From NCBI GenBank assembly GCA_026392355.1, contig JAPLCF010000044.1:1-40122 (forward strand): a stretch of DNA of 40,122 nucleotides. The letters run 5' to 3'. Every line of letters begins with the position of its first letter. Positions within the stretch are counted from its first letter, which is position 1. The translations under genes were made by a program, and so were the position numbers. The notes beneath the pieces were generated by a model. It was not told the DNA's origin and did not search any database. It was given only the letters and a program-made list of their open reading frames with translations. The stretch comes from Actinomycetota bacterium (GTDB lineage Bacteria; Actinomycetota; Thermoleophilia; Gaiellales; F1-60-MAGs149). Below, piece after piece: positions 23,924-32,181 of this stretch.

Positions 23924-25986
23924 CGCGCGTCATCGGCGTCGACATCGGCGGCACCTTCACCGACCTGATGCTGTTCGACGCCGAGACCGGCGGCGTGCAC
24001 GTCCACAAGGTCCCCTCCACGCCGGCTGCGCCGGACGAGGCGATGGTCAATGGCATCCGCGAGCTCTGCGCGATCGGCGGCATCGAGCCAGCCGACGTGA
24101 CCGGCGTCTTCCACGGTACGACCGTGGCCACGAACGCCGTGCTCGAGTTTGACGGTGCGCGCGTGGGCATGATCACCACGCGCGGTTTCCGCGACGTCGC
24201 ACACATCGGCCGCCACCAGCGCCCGCAGCACTACTCGGTTGTCCAGGACATCCCGTGGCAGGCCCAACCGTTCGCCGAGCGCGCGCATCGGCACGTCGTG
24301 ACCGAGCGCATCGTGCCGCCGTCGGGTGAGGTGCTGGTGCCGCTTGACGAGAACGAGGTGCGCGCAGCGGCTGAGGCACTCAAGGCCGAGGGCGTCGAGG
24401 CGGTCGCGATCTGCTTCCTGTTCTCGTACCTCAACCCCGCCCACGAGCGCCGCGCAGCCGAGATCGTGCGCGAGGTGATGCCCGACGCGTTCGTCACCGC
24501 GAGCGCCGACATCGTCCCGCAGTTCCGCGAGTTCGAGCGCTTCACGACGGCACTGATGAACGCCTTTATCGGCCCCAAGACCGGGCACTACATCGAGCGC
24601 CTCGACCGCGCCCTGCGCGACTTGGGCGTCACCGGCGAGCTGCACGTGATGATGTCGAGCGGCGGAGTTGCCAGCGTGCGCGCCGCGGCGGAGCGTCCCG
24701 TCACGCTGCTGCTGTCCGGCCCGGCCGCCGGCATCCTCGGCGGCCAGTGGACGAGCGCCCTGAGCGGACGCCAGCGTCTGATCACGTTCGATGTTGGCGG
24801 TACCTCTGCCGACATCGGCATCGTCACCGAGCACGGCGTCGCCGAGGCCTCGGCCCGCGACACGTGGGTCGGCGGCTATCCGCTGCTCGTGCCCATGCTC
24901 GACGTGCACGCAATCGGTGCCGGCGGTGGCTCCGTGGCCTATGTCGACGAGGGCGGTGCCTTCCGTGTCGGCCCGCGCAGCGCCAAGGCGCGCCCCGGCC
25001 CGGCCTGTTACGGCCACGGCGGCACCGAGCCCACGATCTCTGATGCCCACCTGCTGCTCGGCAGGCTCGACGCCGAGCGCTTTCTCGGCGGGCGCATGCG
25101 CCTCGACCGCGACGCAGCGCAGGCCGCGATCGCGCCACTGGCCACCGAGCTCGGCATGGATGAGGCCGCCACGGCGCAGGGCATTCTCACGATCGCAAAC
25201 GCCAACATGGCGCGCGCGATTCGTTCGCGAACCATCGAAAAGGGCCACGACCCGCGCGACTTCGCGCTCGTCGCCTTCGGTGGTGCCGGGCCGCTCCATG
25301 CCGCCGAGGTTGCCGAGCTGCTCAACGTGCCCGAGGTCCTGGTACCGCCGTACCCCGGCATCACCTCCGCCAACGGACTGCTGACGAGCGACCTCAAGTA
25401 CGACCAGATGCGCACCGTCTTCATGGTCGAAGGCGCAGTCGATGCAGGGCGCGTCAATAGCGAGCTCGAGGACATCGAGCAGCTGCTGCGCTCGTGGCTG
25501 CACGAGGACGGCGTGGCCGACGAGGACATCGTCGTGACGCGCGCGCTCGACTGCCGCTACGTCGGCCAGGGCTACGAGTTGCGTCTGCCGCTGGCGGACG
25601 GACCCTTTGCCGAAGCGGCGCTGGCGGGCTTCCACGAGCTCCACACCCGCGAGTACGGCAAGGCCCACGGCGATCCGATCGAGATCGTCAATGCCCGCGT
25701 GACCGCGATCGGGCGCCGCCCCACCGTCGACGCGCTGCCCGTCACGAGCGCGACGCTCAGCGAGGCGACCGTGGCGGAGCAGCCCGTGCTCTTCCCCGGC
25801 AGCGACGGCACGCTCGCCACGCACACGACGCCGTTCCTCGAGCGCGCCAAGCTGCCGCTCGACGAGCCGTTCTCCGGCCCCGCGATCGTGCTGCACGCCG
25901 ACACGACGACCGTCATCCCACCCGGCTGGAGCGGCTGTGCCGATGCCGCCGGCAACTTGATCCTGACCCGGGAGGTAACGGCATGA
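23920..25986 (+). CDS. hyuA: HyuA, hydantoinase/oxoprolinase A subunit
   Basis: 688 residues, normal HyuA length. The N-terminal Hydant_A_N domain begins VIGVDIGGTFTDLMLFD (ATPase-type phosphate loop). The central hydantoinase_A domain carries LSGPAAGILGG, ITFDVGGTSADIGIV and VHAIGAGGGSVAYVD, then RPGPACYGHGGTEPTISDAH. A C-terminal domain follows. With HyuB it hydrolyses a cyclic amide using ATP. The ATG at 23920 overlaps the racemase TGA, and its own stop overlaps the hyuB start (ATGA), so the subunits are coupled 1:1. Confidence 0.95.
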   Translation: MTRVIGVDIGGTFTDLMLFDAETGGVHVHKVPSTPAAPDEAMVNGIRELCAIGGIEPADVTGVFHGTTVATNAVLEFDGARVGMITTRGFRDVAHIGRHQRPQHYSVVQDIPWQAQPFAERAHRHVVTERIVPPSGEVLVPLDENEVRAAAEALKAEGVEAVAICFLFSYLNPAHERRAAEIVREVMPDAFVTASADIVPQFREFERFTTALMNAFIGPKTGHYIERLDRALRDLGVTGELHVMMSSGGVASVRAAAERPVTLLLSGPAAGILGGQWTSALSGRQRLITFDVGGTSADIGIVTEHGVAEASARDTWVGGYPLLVPMLDVHAIGAGGGSVAYVDEGGAFRVGPRSAKARPGPACYGHGGTEPTISDAHLLLGRLDAERFLGGRMRLDRDAAQAAIAPLATELGMDEAATAQGILTIANANMARAIRSRTIEKGHDPRDFALVAFGGAGPLHAAEVAELLNVPEVLVPPYPGITSANGLLTSDLKYDQMRTVFMVEGAVDAGRVNSELEDIEQLLRSWLHEDGVADEDIVVTRALDCRYVGQGYELRLPLADGPFAEAALAGFHELHTREYGKAHGDPIEIVNARVTAIGRRPTVDALPVTSATLSEATVAEQPVLFPGSDGTLATHTTPFLERAKLPLDEPFSGPAIVLHADTTTVIPPGWSGCADAAGNLILTREVTA

Positions 25987-27647
25987 GCCGCCTCGATCCC
26001 GTCACCACGGCCGTGATCGCCGGTGGCCTCGACTCGATCGCCGTCGAGATGGGCCACAAGCTGGCCCGCATGTCGTACTCGTCGATCATCCGCGAGTCCG
26101 AGGACTTCGGCTGTGCGCTCTGCGACGTCGACGCGAACCAGCTGTGCGAGTCGGTGCAGTCAACGCCGCTGCAGTCAGGCCCGATCCCTGGCTACGTGCG
26201 AGGCATTGAACGTCGCTTCGGCGAGACCGGCCAGGAGTGGCGGCCTGGCGACGTCGTTATCCACAACCACCCGTACTACGGCGCCTCGCACCAGCCCGAC
26301 GTGGGCTTCATCGTGCCCGTCTTCCATGACGGCGAGCTGGTCGGGTTCTCGGGTACGACCGCCCACCACCTCGACCTCGGCGCGTTGTCGCCGGGTACCT
26401 GCGGCATCGTCGATGCCGGCGATGCCTACGCCGAGGGTCTGCACTTCAACGCGCTCAAGATCGAGGAGGACGGCCGCGTCAACGGCGTCCTCTGGCAGCT
26501 GATCAAGGACAACGTGCGCGCACCGCACCTCGTGGTTGGCGACATGGAGGCACAGGTGACGGCCGCCAAGATCGGCGCCGCTCGTCTTGAGGAGCTGATC
26601 GAGCGCTACGGCCTCGACACGTTCCGGCTGGCCTGCGCCGACGTGATGGACTACTCCGATCGCATGATGCGTCGCGAGATCGACCGTCTGCCCGACGGTA
26701 CCTACACCGCCGAGGGCCGCCTCGATGGCTACCCCGATAACCCCGACCCGTCGTACCGCGATCTCGTGATCAAGGTCGCCGTCACGATCAGCGGCTCCGA
26801 GCTGACGGTCGATCTCGCCGGCACCTCGCCGCAGATCGATCTGCCGATCAACATGCCCTTCGTCGGCACCGTTGATCTCGCCGTCTGGGTGGCGCTGCGC
26901 TCGATCCTGCTCGACACCGACACACACGATGCGGTGCCGACCAACTCGGGGCTCTTCCGCGCGATCACGATCACGGCGCCCGAGGGCTGGCTCGCCAACC
27001 CGACCTTCCCGGCCCCGACGATCGCACGTTTCTGCGGCGGCAACCTCGTGGCCGATACGTTGATGCGTGCACTCGCACCGATCCTGCCGGAGGCGATCAG
27101 CGCCGGCACGGGCACGCTCAAGATTGTCTCGTACTCGGGCTTCAAGGACGGCGAGCACTGGGTTTACATGGATATCCACGAGGGCAGCTACGGCGCGCGC
27201 CACGGCAAGGACGGCATGGACGCCGTCGACACGCTGTACGCGAACACGCGTAACAACCCCGTCGAGGACATTGAGTCGCACTACCCCCTGCGCGTCACGC
27301 AGTACGAGCTCCGCGAGGGCACGGGCGGCGCAGGCACGTGGCGTGGCGGACTCGGATCGATCCGCGAGATCGAGTTTCTTGAGGACACGGGCTTTTCGCT
27401 CGAGGGTGAGGGCTCGATCTGGGCTCCCCCGGGCCTGTTCGGCGGCGAGGACGGCGCGCCCGGCCGCGTGATCCTCAACCGCGGTCGCGACGGCGAGCAG
27501 GAGCTGCACTCGAAGTTCCCCTACCGCAAGGCCAAGGCCGGCGATCGCATCTGCCTGATGGGACCGAGCGGCGGCGGCTATGGCCCTGCCACCGATCGCG
27601 ATCCCCACGCGATCACGCGCGATCTCGCAGATGGCCTGACGACATGA
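25983..27647 (+). CDS. hyuB: HyuB, hydantoinase/oxoprolinase B subunit (short C-terminus)
   Basis: 554 residues. Starts SRLDPVTTAVIAGGLDSIAVEMG as usual for HyuB. Contains DVVIHNHPYYGASHQPDVGF (metal-binding region), HHLDLGALSPGT, and the C-terminal EGSYGARHGKDGMDAVD and GPSGGGYGPATDRD blocks. The protein stops at RDLADGLTT, just before the segment that in the window's other HyuB continues into the AREAYGVV module, so the C-terminus is about 25-75 residues shorter than that paralogue. No frameshift remnant is visible before the next gene at 27667. It forms the ATP-dependent amidohydrolase with the preceding HyuA. Confidence 0.94.
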   Translation: MSRLDPVTTAVIAGGLDSIAVEMGHKLARMSYSSIIRESEDFGCALCDVDANQLCESVQSTPLQSGPIPGYVRGIERRFGETGQEWRPGDVVIHNHPYYGASHQPDVGFIVPVFHDGELVGFSGTTAHHLDLGALSPGTCGIVDAGDAYAEGLHFNALKIEEDGRVNGVLWQLIKDNVRAPHLVVGDMEAQVTAAKIGAARLEELIERYGLDTFRLACADVMDYSDRMMRREIDRLPDGTYTAEGRLDGYPDNPDPSYRDLVIKVAVTISGSELTVDLAGTSPQIDLPINMPFVGTVDLAVWVALRSILLDTDTHDAVPTNSGLFRAITITAPEGWLANPTFPAPTIARFCGGNLVADTLMRALAPILPEAISAGTGTLKIVSYSGFKDGEHWVYMDIHEGSYGARHGKDGMDAVDTLYANTRNNPVEDIESHYPLRVTQYELREGTGGAGTWRGGLGSIREIEFLEDTGFSLEGEGSIWAPPGLFGGEDGAPGRVILNRGRDGEQELHSKFPYRKAKAGDRICLMGPSGGGYGPATDRDPHAITRDLADGLTT

Positions 27648-27666
27648 CCCGCCGCGGGAGCGCCCG

Positions 27667-28476
27667 ATGAGGCGTCTCCGCGGATACGCCGTGGCGTGCC
27701 ACACGGCACCCACGGTCGGGGTCACGTTGATCATGACCGCCTTCGCGTGGAGCCTCGGCTGGCGCGGCGGCGACCTCGCCCTCGTGGCCGCCACGATCCT
27801 GCTCGGTCAGCTCTCGGTCGGCTGGTCCAACGATGCGTATGACAGCCGGATCGATGCGCACGCGGGTCGCACGGGCAAGCCCACGGTCGCAAGCGACGTC
27901 ACGCCGCGGGGACTCTGGATCGGTGCGTTCACGACACTGGTGGCCGCGGTCGCGCTGTCCTGGGTCGTGGCGGGGCTCGTCGGTGGCTCGTTCCACGTGC
28001 TCGCACTCGCGATGGCCTGGCTCTACAACCTGCGGCTGTCGCGCACGGTCTGGTCGTGGCTGCCCTATGCCGTTGCCTTCGGGTGTGCGCCACTGTTCCT
28101 CTCGCTGGGCCTTGATGGGCAGGCTCCCCCCAGCTGGATGGTGGTTGCCTTCGCACTTGCTGCCGTGAGTGCGCACCTTGCCAATGCCCTGCCCGACCTC
28201 GAGACGGATCGCGCCGCCGGCCTAGGTGGGCTTGCCGTGCGCCTCGGGACGCAACGGGCGACACGGCTCTGCTGGCTCCTGCTCGCGCTCGGCACGGGCG
28301 TGATCGCAGTCGCAACGCTGCGCCAGTCGCCGCTGGTCGCGGTCGTGCTCGCCGTGGTGTTCGTGGGAGCGGCGCTTGTCAGCAGGCGGCGAGCCGCGGG
28401 CTCCACGAGCTTCAACGGCCTGCTGGTGATCGTGGCGATTGACGTGGCCACGATTGTGCTCGTGCCGCTCATCTAA
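27667..28476 (+). CDS. UbiA family prenyltransferase
   Basis: 269 residues, about seven to eight membrane segments. Asp-rich motif 1 is N55-D56-x-x-D59-x-x-x-D63 (SNDAYDSRIDAHAGRTGKP), and a second motif is LPDLETDRAAG. Both bind the Mg-diphosphate of the prenyl donor. Family members prenylate aromatic rings (menaquinone, ubiquinone, tocopherol, heme O) or sugars. It follows hyuB after 19 nt as the last gene of the operon, an unexpected partner for hydantoin-type hydrolases. It may simply be a read-through passenger. No promoter of its own was found in the short gap. Confidence 0.88.
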   Translation: MRRLRGYAVACHTAPTVGVTLIMTAFAWSLGWRGGDLALVAATILLGQLSVGWSNDAYDSRIDAHAGRTGKPTVASDVTPRGLWIGAFTTLVAAVALSWVVAGLVGGSFHVLALAMAWLYNLRLSRTVWSWLPYAVAFGCAPLFLSLGLDGQAPPSWMVVAFALAAVSAHLANALPDLETDRAAGLGGLAVRLGTQRATRLCWLLLALGTGVIAVATLRQSPLVAVVLAVVFVGAALVSRRRAAGSTSFNGLLVIVAIDVATIVLVPLI

Positions 28477-28517
28477 AACAAGCGTCACGAGCCGCAACGA
28501 CGGCACGGGAAAACCGA

Positions 28518-28546
28518 TTCCTCAGCCACCGTGCGCGCCGTAGCGT
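28518..28546 (+). promoter_or_regulatory. Promoter TTCCTC-17-TAGCGT for USP-like gene
   Basis: TTCCTC at 28518-28523 and TAGCGT at 28541-28546 share hexamer and 17-nt spacing with the promoter at 9708-9736. They sit in the 105-bp gap before the ATG at 28582. Confidence 0.4.
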
Positions 28547-28581
28547 GCGTCGTGGACATCTGACGCAAAGGACCACCTGCC

Positions 28582-29037
28582 ATGGGCACGCCCTACACCT
28601 CCGATTCGCCACGCCGTGTGCTCGTCTTGCTTGCCGCCGAATGCGACGGCGAGCACGTCGTCCACGAGCTGTCCGCGCACGGCCATGCGCACACCGGTAT
28701 CCGCGTGATCGCACCGCTCGTGGGGAGCCGCCTCAACCACTTTTTGTTCGGCGACGAGCATGCCTCGCGGCCGGCAGCCGAGCACCGCCTCTCCGAGGCG
28801 ATCGACGCCTTCTACCGTCATGGCATCGAGGTGACGGGCGGTACCGGCGATTCCAGTCCCCTGCAGGCAATGGCGGACGAGATCGTGACGTTCGCACCCG
28901 ACGAGCTCGTCATCGTCCTGCACCCTGAGAGTGATCGCGAGTGGTTCGAGAAACACCTGCCGGAGGATGCGATTGCGAAGTTCGGGTTGCCGCTGACGGT
29001 CGTTGGCGCCATTCCCGTCGTCGTACATTCCGCGTAG
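28582..29037 (+). CDS. Universal-stress-protein-like small protein
   Basis: 151 residues. The pattern RVLVLLAAECDGEHVVHELSAHG, then RVIAPLVGSRLNHFLFGDEH, a long helix (RLSEAIDAFYRHGIEVTG), GTGDSSPLQAMADEI and DELVIVLHPESDREWFEKHL resembles the Rossmann-like UspA/HUP fold. The second half lacks an obvious G-x2-G-x9-G(S/T) ATP motif, so ATP binding is doubtful. It has its own promoter and converges on the flavin reductase gene with a 29-nt gap. Function unknown. Confidence 0.7.
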   Translation: MGTPYTSDSPRRVLVLLAAECDGEHVVHELSAHGHAHTGIRVIAPLVGSRLNHFLFGDEHASRPAAEHRLSEAIDAFYRHGIEVTGGTGDSSPLQAMADEIVTFAPDELVIVLHPESDREWFEKHLPEDAIAKFGLPLTVVGAIPVVVHSA

Positions 29038-29066
29038 CCGCGAACCAGGGGCGTTGCCGGCGCGCG

Positions 29067-29693
29067 TTAGTGCGGCCGCGTGGCCGGCGGACGCTCCATC
29101 TCGAACACCTCACCGGGGTGGCTGTACGCGTTGCCGCCAAGGCGACCGAGCGGATGCAACTTGCGCGGGTCGATCCTACCATCGTCGTAGAGGTCGTCGC
29201 GCACGTGGAAGGCGACGATCTCGAGGATCATCACGAGGTAGCGATTCTCGCCGTCATGGCCGATCGGCACCTCCTGCGCGAGACGGCACTCGAGCGCAAT
29301 CGGCGACTCGGCCACGCGCGGCGCAGCGACGTGGCGGCACGGCGCGATCGAGAGGCCCGCAAGCTTGAGCTCATCGACACCAAAGGGGTGCTCGCCGGCG
29401 GTGACGTTCATCGCTTCGGCCAGCTCGTCGGTGACAACGTTGATGACGCACTCGCCCGTGGCGCGCAGGTTGACGCCCGTGTCCTTGTACTCGCCATCGC
29501 GGTGCCGCCCGATCGCGAGCATCACGCTCGGTGGCTCGGCGCCGACGGCCTGGAAGAACGAGAACGGCGCGAGGTTGACGCGACCCTCCCCATCCATCGT
29601 CGAGACCCAGGCGATCGTCCGCTGCACGACGCAGTCGACCAGCAGACGGTAGGCCTTGCGGCCAGGCAGTTCGGTGGCGTCGATGATCGTCAT
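29067..29693 (-). CDS. Flavin reductase-domain (FMN-binding split barrel) protein
   Basis: 208 residues. Family hallmarks are RTIAWVSTMDGEGRVNLAPFSFFQAVG (strand pair with the SxFxx flavin loop), KDTGVNLRATGECVINVV, and RLAQEVPIGHDGENRYLVMILEIVAFHV. Proteins of this fold reduce FMN/FAD with NAD(P)H for monooxygenases or bind flavin or F420. The ATG at 29693 overlaps the TGA of the EamA gene (ATGA), so the two form a two-gene operon; the longer frame upstream is only a shadow of that transporter. No two-component monooxygenase partner is adjacent. Confidence 0.9.
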   Translation of the reverse strand: MTIIDATELPGRKAYRLLVDCVVQRTIAWVSTMDGEGRVNLAPFSFFQAVGAEPPSVMLAIGRHRDGEYKDTGVNLRATGECVINVVTDELAEAMNVTAGEHPFGVDELKLAGLSIAPCRHVAAPRVAESPIALECRLAQEVPIGHDGENRYLVMILEIVAFHVRDDLYDDGRIDPRKLHPLGRLGGNAYSHPGEVFEMERPPATRPH

Positions 29694-30562
29694 CGGAAGA
29701 GTCCAATCAGGATGCCACCCGAGACCACGAGCAGCATCGCCGCGACGACGCGGAAGCCGATGCCGTCGGAGCGGCCGAGGATCAGCCACGCGAGCAGGAC
29801 GGTCCACATCGACTGCATCGCGTTGAGCGGCGCAAAGATCGTGACCTTGCCGACGTGCAGGGCAATCGTCAGCGTGGTGTAGGCAATGCCAAAGACGATG
29901 CCGGCCGGCAGAAACGAGATGAATACGGTCCGCACCTGGGTCGGCAGCTCGCCGCGCCGCGTAACCAATGCGAAGCCGGCCACAGCCACGAACGCACCGA
30001 TCAGGGCCCACGCCGTCGCGGCGCGAGGATCCATCGTGGTCTGGATACCCACGGCACGCATAGCGTTGTCACGGCACGCAAATAGCAAGGCACACGAGAA
30101 CGCGAGCACCATGCCGCGTGCACGAAAGCCGACCGGCAGATTGCGCTCGTAGGCGATCGAGGCGCCGCCGATCACGATCAGCACCGTGCCCGCCAGCAAA
30201 CCCGCCTTCAGCGGCTCACCGCGGAACACGACCGCGATGATCGTGGCCAGCAGCGGCGCGGTGCCGATCATGATCGCCACGCGACTCGCACCGACGTCGC
30301 GGACGGCGAGCATGAAGATCACCTGTGTGGCACCCGGCGCGATCAGGCCAATCGCGAAGTACATCAGTGCCGGGTGGAAGTCGATGAGGTCTGACGCCTG
30401 CCCCGAGACGAGGGCCTCGACGATCACGATGACCATCGCGAGGCCCACCACGACCACGGAACCGGCGATTGGGTCCGGGTAGCGGATGAGCCCGCGGCGC
30501 ACCAGCACCGTCAGCAGCGCGAACAGGATTCCCGCGAGCACGCCTAGGCCAATTGCAAGCAT
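29690..30562 (-). CDS. EamA/DMT family transporter
   Basis: 290 residues, about ten membrane segments: MLAIGLGVLAGILFALLTVL, then ALMYFAIGLIAPGATQVIFM, VAIMIGTAPLLATIIAVVF, LLAGTVLIVIGGASIAY and so on. It is more distant from the tandem pair at 18105-20087 than they are from each other. The ATG at 30562 is chosen because the membrane domain starts there and a TATCGT -10 box lies 6 nt upstream, giving a leaderless mRNA; the longer frame to 30610 adds a hydrophilic, non-family stretch. Cotranscribed with the flavin reductase. Cargo unknown. Confidence 0.88.
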   Translation of the reverse strand: MLAIGLGVLAGILFALLTVLVRRGLIRYPDPIAGSVVVVGLAMVIVIVEALVSGQASDLIDFHPALMYFAIGLIAPGATQVIFMLAVRDVGASRVAIMIGTAPLLATIIAVVFRGEPLKAGLLAGTVLIVIGGASIAYERNLPVGFRARGMVLAFSCALLFACRDNAMRAVGIQTTMDPRAATAWALIGAFVAVAGFALVTRRGELPTQVRTVFISFLPAGIVFGIAYTTLTIALHVGKVTIFAPLNAMQSMWTVLLAWLILGRSDGIGFRVVAAMLLVVSGGILIGLFR

Positions 30563-30568
30563 TCGGCC

Positions 30569-30574
30569 ACGATA
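30569..30574 (-). promoter_or_regulatory. -10 box TATCGT for leaderless EamA/flavin-reductase operon
   Basis: Minus-strand TATCGT, 6 nt before the ATG at 30562. It is the same hexamer as the one before the P450 gene. Confidence 0.45.
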
Positions 30575-30627
30575 CCGCGCAGCACAGAAATCCACCGCCA
30601 GACGGTGCAATGCCGAGGAACGCGGCT

Positions 30628-30633
30628 ATGATC
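30628..30633 (+). promoter_or_regulatory. -10 box TATGAT for dihydropyrimidinase
   Basis: TATGAT matches the consensus -10 in five of six positions and would give a leader of about 33 nt with a strong GAGGAGGAA ribosome site (30662-30670) before the ATG at 30673. No convincing -35 is seen. Confidence 0.45.
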
Positions 30634-30672
30634 GAGACCAAGAGCGAGCCCCAGTTTGGGCGAGGAGGAACG

Positions 30673-32067
30673 ATGAAGAAGATCATCCGCGGCGGCACCG
30701 TCGTCAATGCACGCGAGACCATCAAGGGCGACGTCCTGATCGACGGCGAGACCGTCGTTGCCGTCGGCCAGATTGGCGATGTTGAGGGCGCCGAGGTCAT
30801 CGACGCAACCGGCTGCTATCTGCTGCCGGGCCTGATCGATAACCACACCCATATGTCGATGCCGTTCGGTGGCACGACGACGGCCGACGACTACAACACG
30901 GGTACGCAGGCAGCTGCCGCCGGTGGTGTGACCGCGATCGTCGACTTCGCGCTGCAGATGGAGGACAACGGCCTGCAGTCCTCGCTCGACCAGTGGATGG
31001 GCCGCGCCGAGGGCACCGCGCACGTCGACTACAGCTTCCACATGGCGATCACGCGCTCCGACGAGGGCACGTTCAACGACATGCCGAAGATGGTCGACCA
31101 GGGCATCTCGTCGTTCAAGGTCTTCCTTGCGTACAAGGACGTCCTCATGATTACGGACGACCTTTTCATGCGCGTGCTCGAGGAGTCGAAGGAGCACGGC
31201 GGTCTCGTGCAGGTGCACGCCGAGAACGGCTGGATTATCGACCGCATGGTCGCTGAGGCTCTCGGCCGCGGCGACACAGCGCCGGTCTGGCACGCCCACA
31301 CCCGCCCCGAGTGGGTCGAGGCTGAGGCCACGGGTCGCGCGGTGCGCTTCGCCGAGCAGGCCGACGCGCCGGTCTTCATCGTGCACGTCTCGTGCCAGCC
31401 GGCTGCCGAGGAGATCATCGCGGGCCGTGCGCGCGGCGTTGCCGCCTACGGCGAGACCTGCATCCAGTATCTGTTCGCCGACATCACGGATCTCGAGCGT
31501 CCTGCTCCCGAGGGCGCGCGCTTCGTGTGCTCGCCGCCGCTCCGCGACGCGTCGAACCAGGACTTCATGTGGGACTGCCTCAAGTACGGCCACCTGCAGT
31601 CGATCTCGACGGACCACTGCCCGTTCGACGACCCGCAGAAGGCCCTCGGTGCGGATGACTTCTCGAAGATCCCGAACGGCCTCGCCGCGATCCAGCACCG
31701 CCTGCCCCTCATGTGGGAGCACGGCGTCAAGGAAGGCCGCATCTCGATGAATCGCCTCGTCGACGTCACGTCGACGGCGATCGCCAAGCAGTTCGGCATC
31801 CCGACGAAGGGCGCGATCTCCGCCGGCATGGATGCCGACATCGTGATCTTCGATCCGAACAAGCCGTTCACGTTCTCGACGGCGACGTCGTTCATGAACG
31901 TCAGCTACGACCTCTGGGACGGCAAGACCGTCGCCGGCTCGGTCCGCAGCACGCTGTGCCGCGGCACGACCGTGTTCGACCAGGGCGAGATCAAGACGCA
32001 GCCGGGCCACGGCAAGTTCCTCAAGCGCATCCCGTTCGACGTGGCGCGCCAGGGCGACATGGCCTAG
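30673..32067 (+). CDS. hydA: Dihydropyrimidinase / D-hydantoinase
   Basis: 464 residues, a cyclic amidohydrolase of the amidohydrolase superfamily. Metal ligands are complete: H58 and H60 (NHTHM), carboxylated lysine K149 (SFKVFLAYK), H182 (QVHAENG), H238 (IVHVSCQ) and D314 (STDHCPFD). The enzyme opens dihydrouracil, dihydrothymine or 5-monosubstituted hydantoins to N-carbamoyl amino acids, which the M20 hydrolases in the window could process. ATG 30673 is set by the ribosome site; the frame from 30553 is longer but unsupported. The gene is monocistronic and followed by an array of palindromes. The gene for dihydropyrimidine dehydrogenase is not in view. Confidence 0.96.
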   Translation: MKKIIRGGTVVNARETIKGDVLIDGETVVAVGQIGDVEGAEVIDATGCYLLPGLIDNHTHMSMPFGGTTTADDYNTGTQAAAAGGVTAIVDFALQMEDNGLQSSLDQWMGRAEGTAHVDYSFHMAITRSDEGTFNDMPKMVDQGISSFKVFLAYKDVLMITDDLFMRVLEESKEHGGLVQVHAENGWIIDRMVAEALGRGDTAPVWHAHTRPEWVEAEATGRAVRFAEQADAPVFIVHVSCQPAAEEIIAGRARGVAAYGETCIQYLFADITDLERPAPEGARFVCSPPLRDASNQDFMWDCLKYGHLQSISTDHCPFDDPQKALGADDFSKIPNGLAAIQHRLPLMWEHGVKEGRISMNRLVDVTSTAIAKQFGIPTKGAISAGMDADIVIFDPNKPFTFSTATSFMNVSYDLWDGKTVAGSVRSTLCRGTTVFDQGEIKTQPGHGKFLKRIPFDVARQGDMA

Positions 32068-32080
32068 CTCGACGCAGTCA

Positions 32081-32180
32081 GCGTGCGGATCTGGACCCGG
32101 GTCCAGATCCGCACGCTTTTTGCATTTCTGGACCCGGGTCCAGATGTGCACGCTTCTTGCAGATCTGGACCCGGGTCCAG
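32081..32180. repeat. Array of three identical 16-bp palindromes with 37-bp period (probable bidirectional terminator)
   Basis: CTGGACCCGGGTCCAG occurs at 32091-32106, 32128-32143 and 32165-32180, starts exactly 37 bp apart. The whole 37-bp unit is repeated: units 1 and 2 differ at only 5 positions. Around the first copy the dyad extends to a perfect 36-nt palindrome (32081-32116), followed by TTTTT, so it resembles a terminator for the dihydropyrimidinase. The third copy ends one base before the stop of the convergent dehydrogenase. The array fills the whole convergent gap. Confidence 0.9.
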
Positions 32181-32181
32181 C

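Noticed and set aside
23893..25896. 667-codon minus-strand open frame opposite hyuA
   Set aside because: Mirror frame of hyuA in GC-rich DNA, with no recognisable motif or start signals.
28477..28581. Possible terminator or small RNA after the UbiA gene
   Set aside because: Only short, interrupted GC inverted repeats without a T run; nothing that supports a specific RNA feature.
32081..32180. Palindrome array as a CRISPR remnant
   Set aside because: The repeat core is a palindrome, the linking 21 bp are also similar between units, only three units exist and there are no cas genes.
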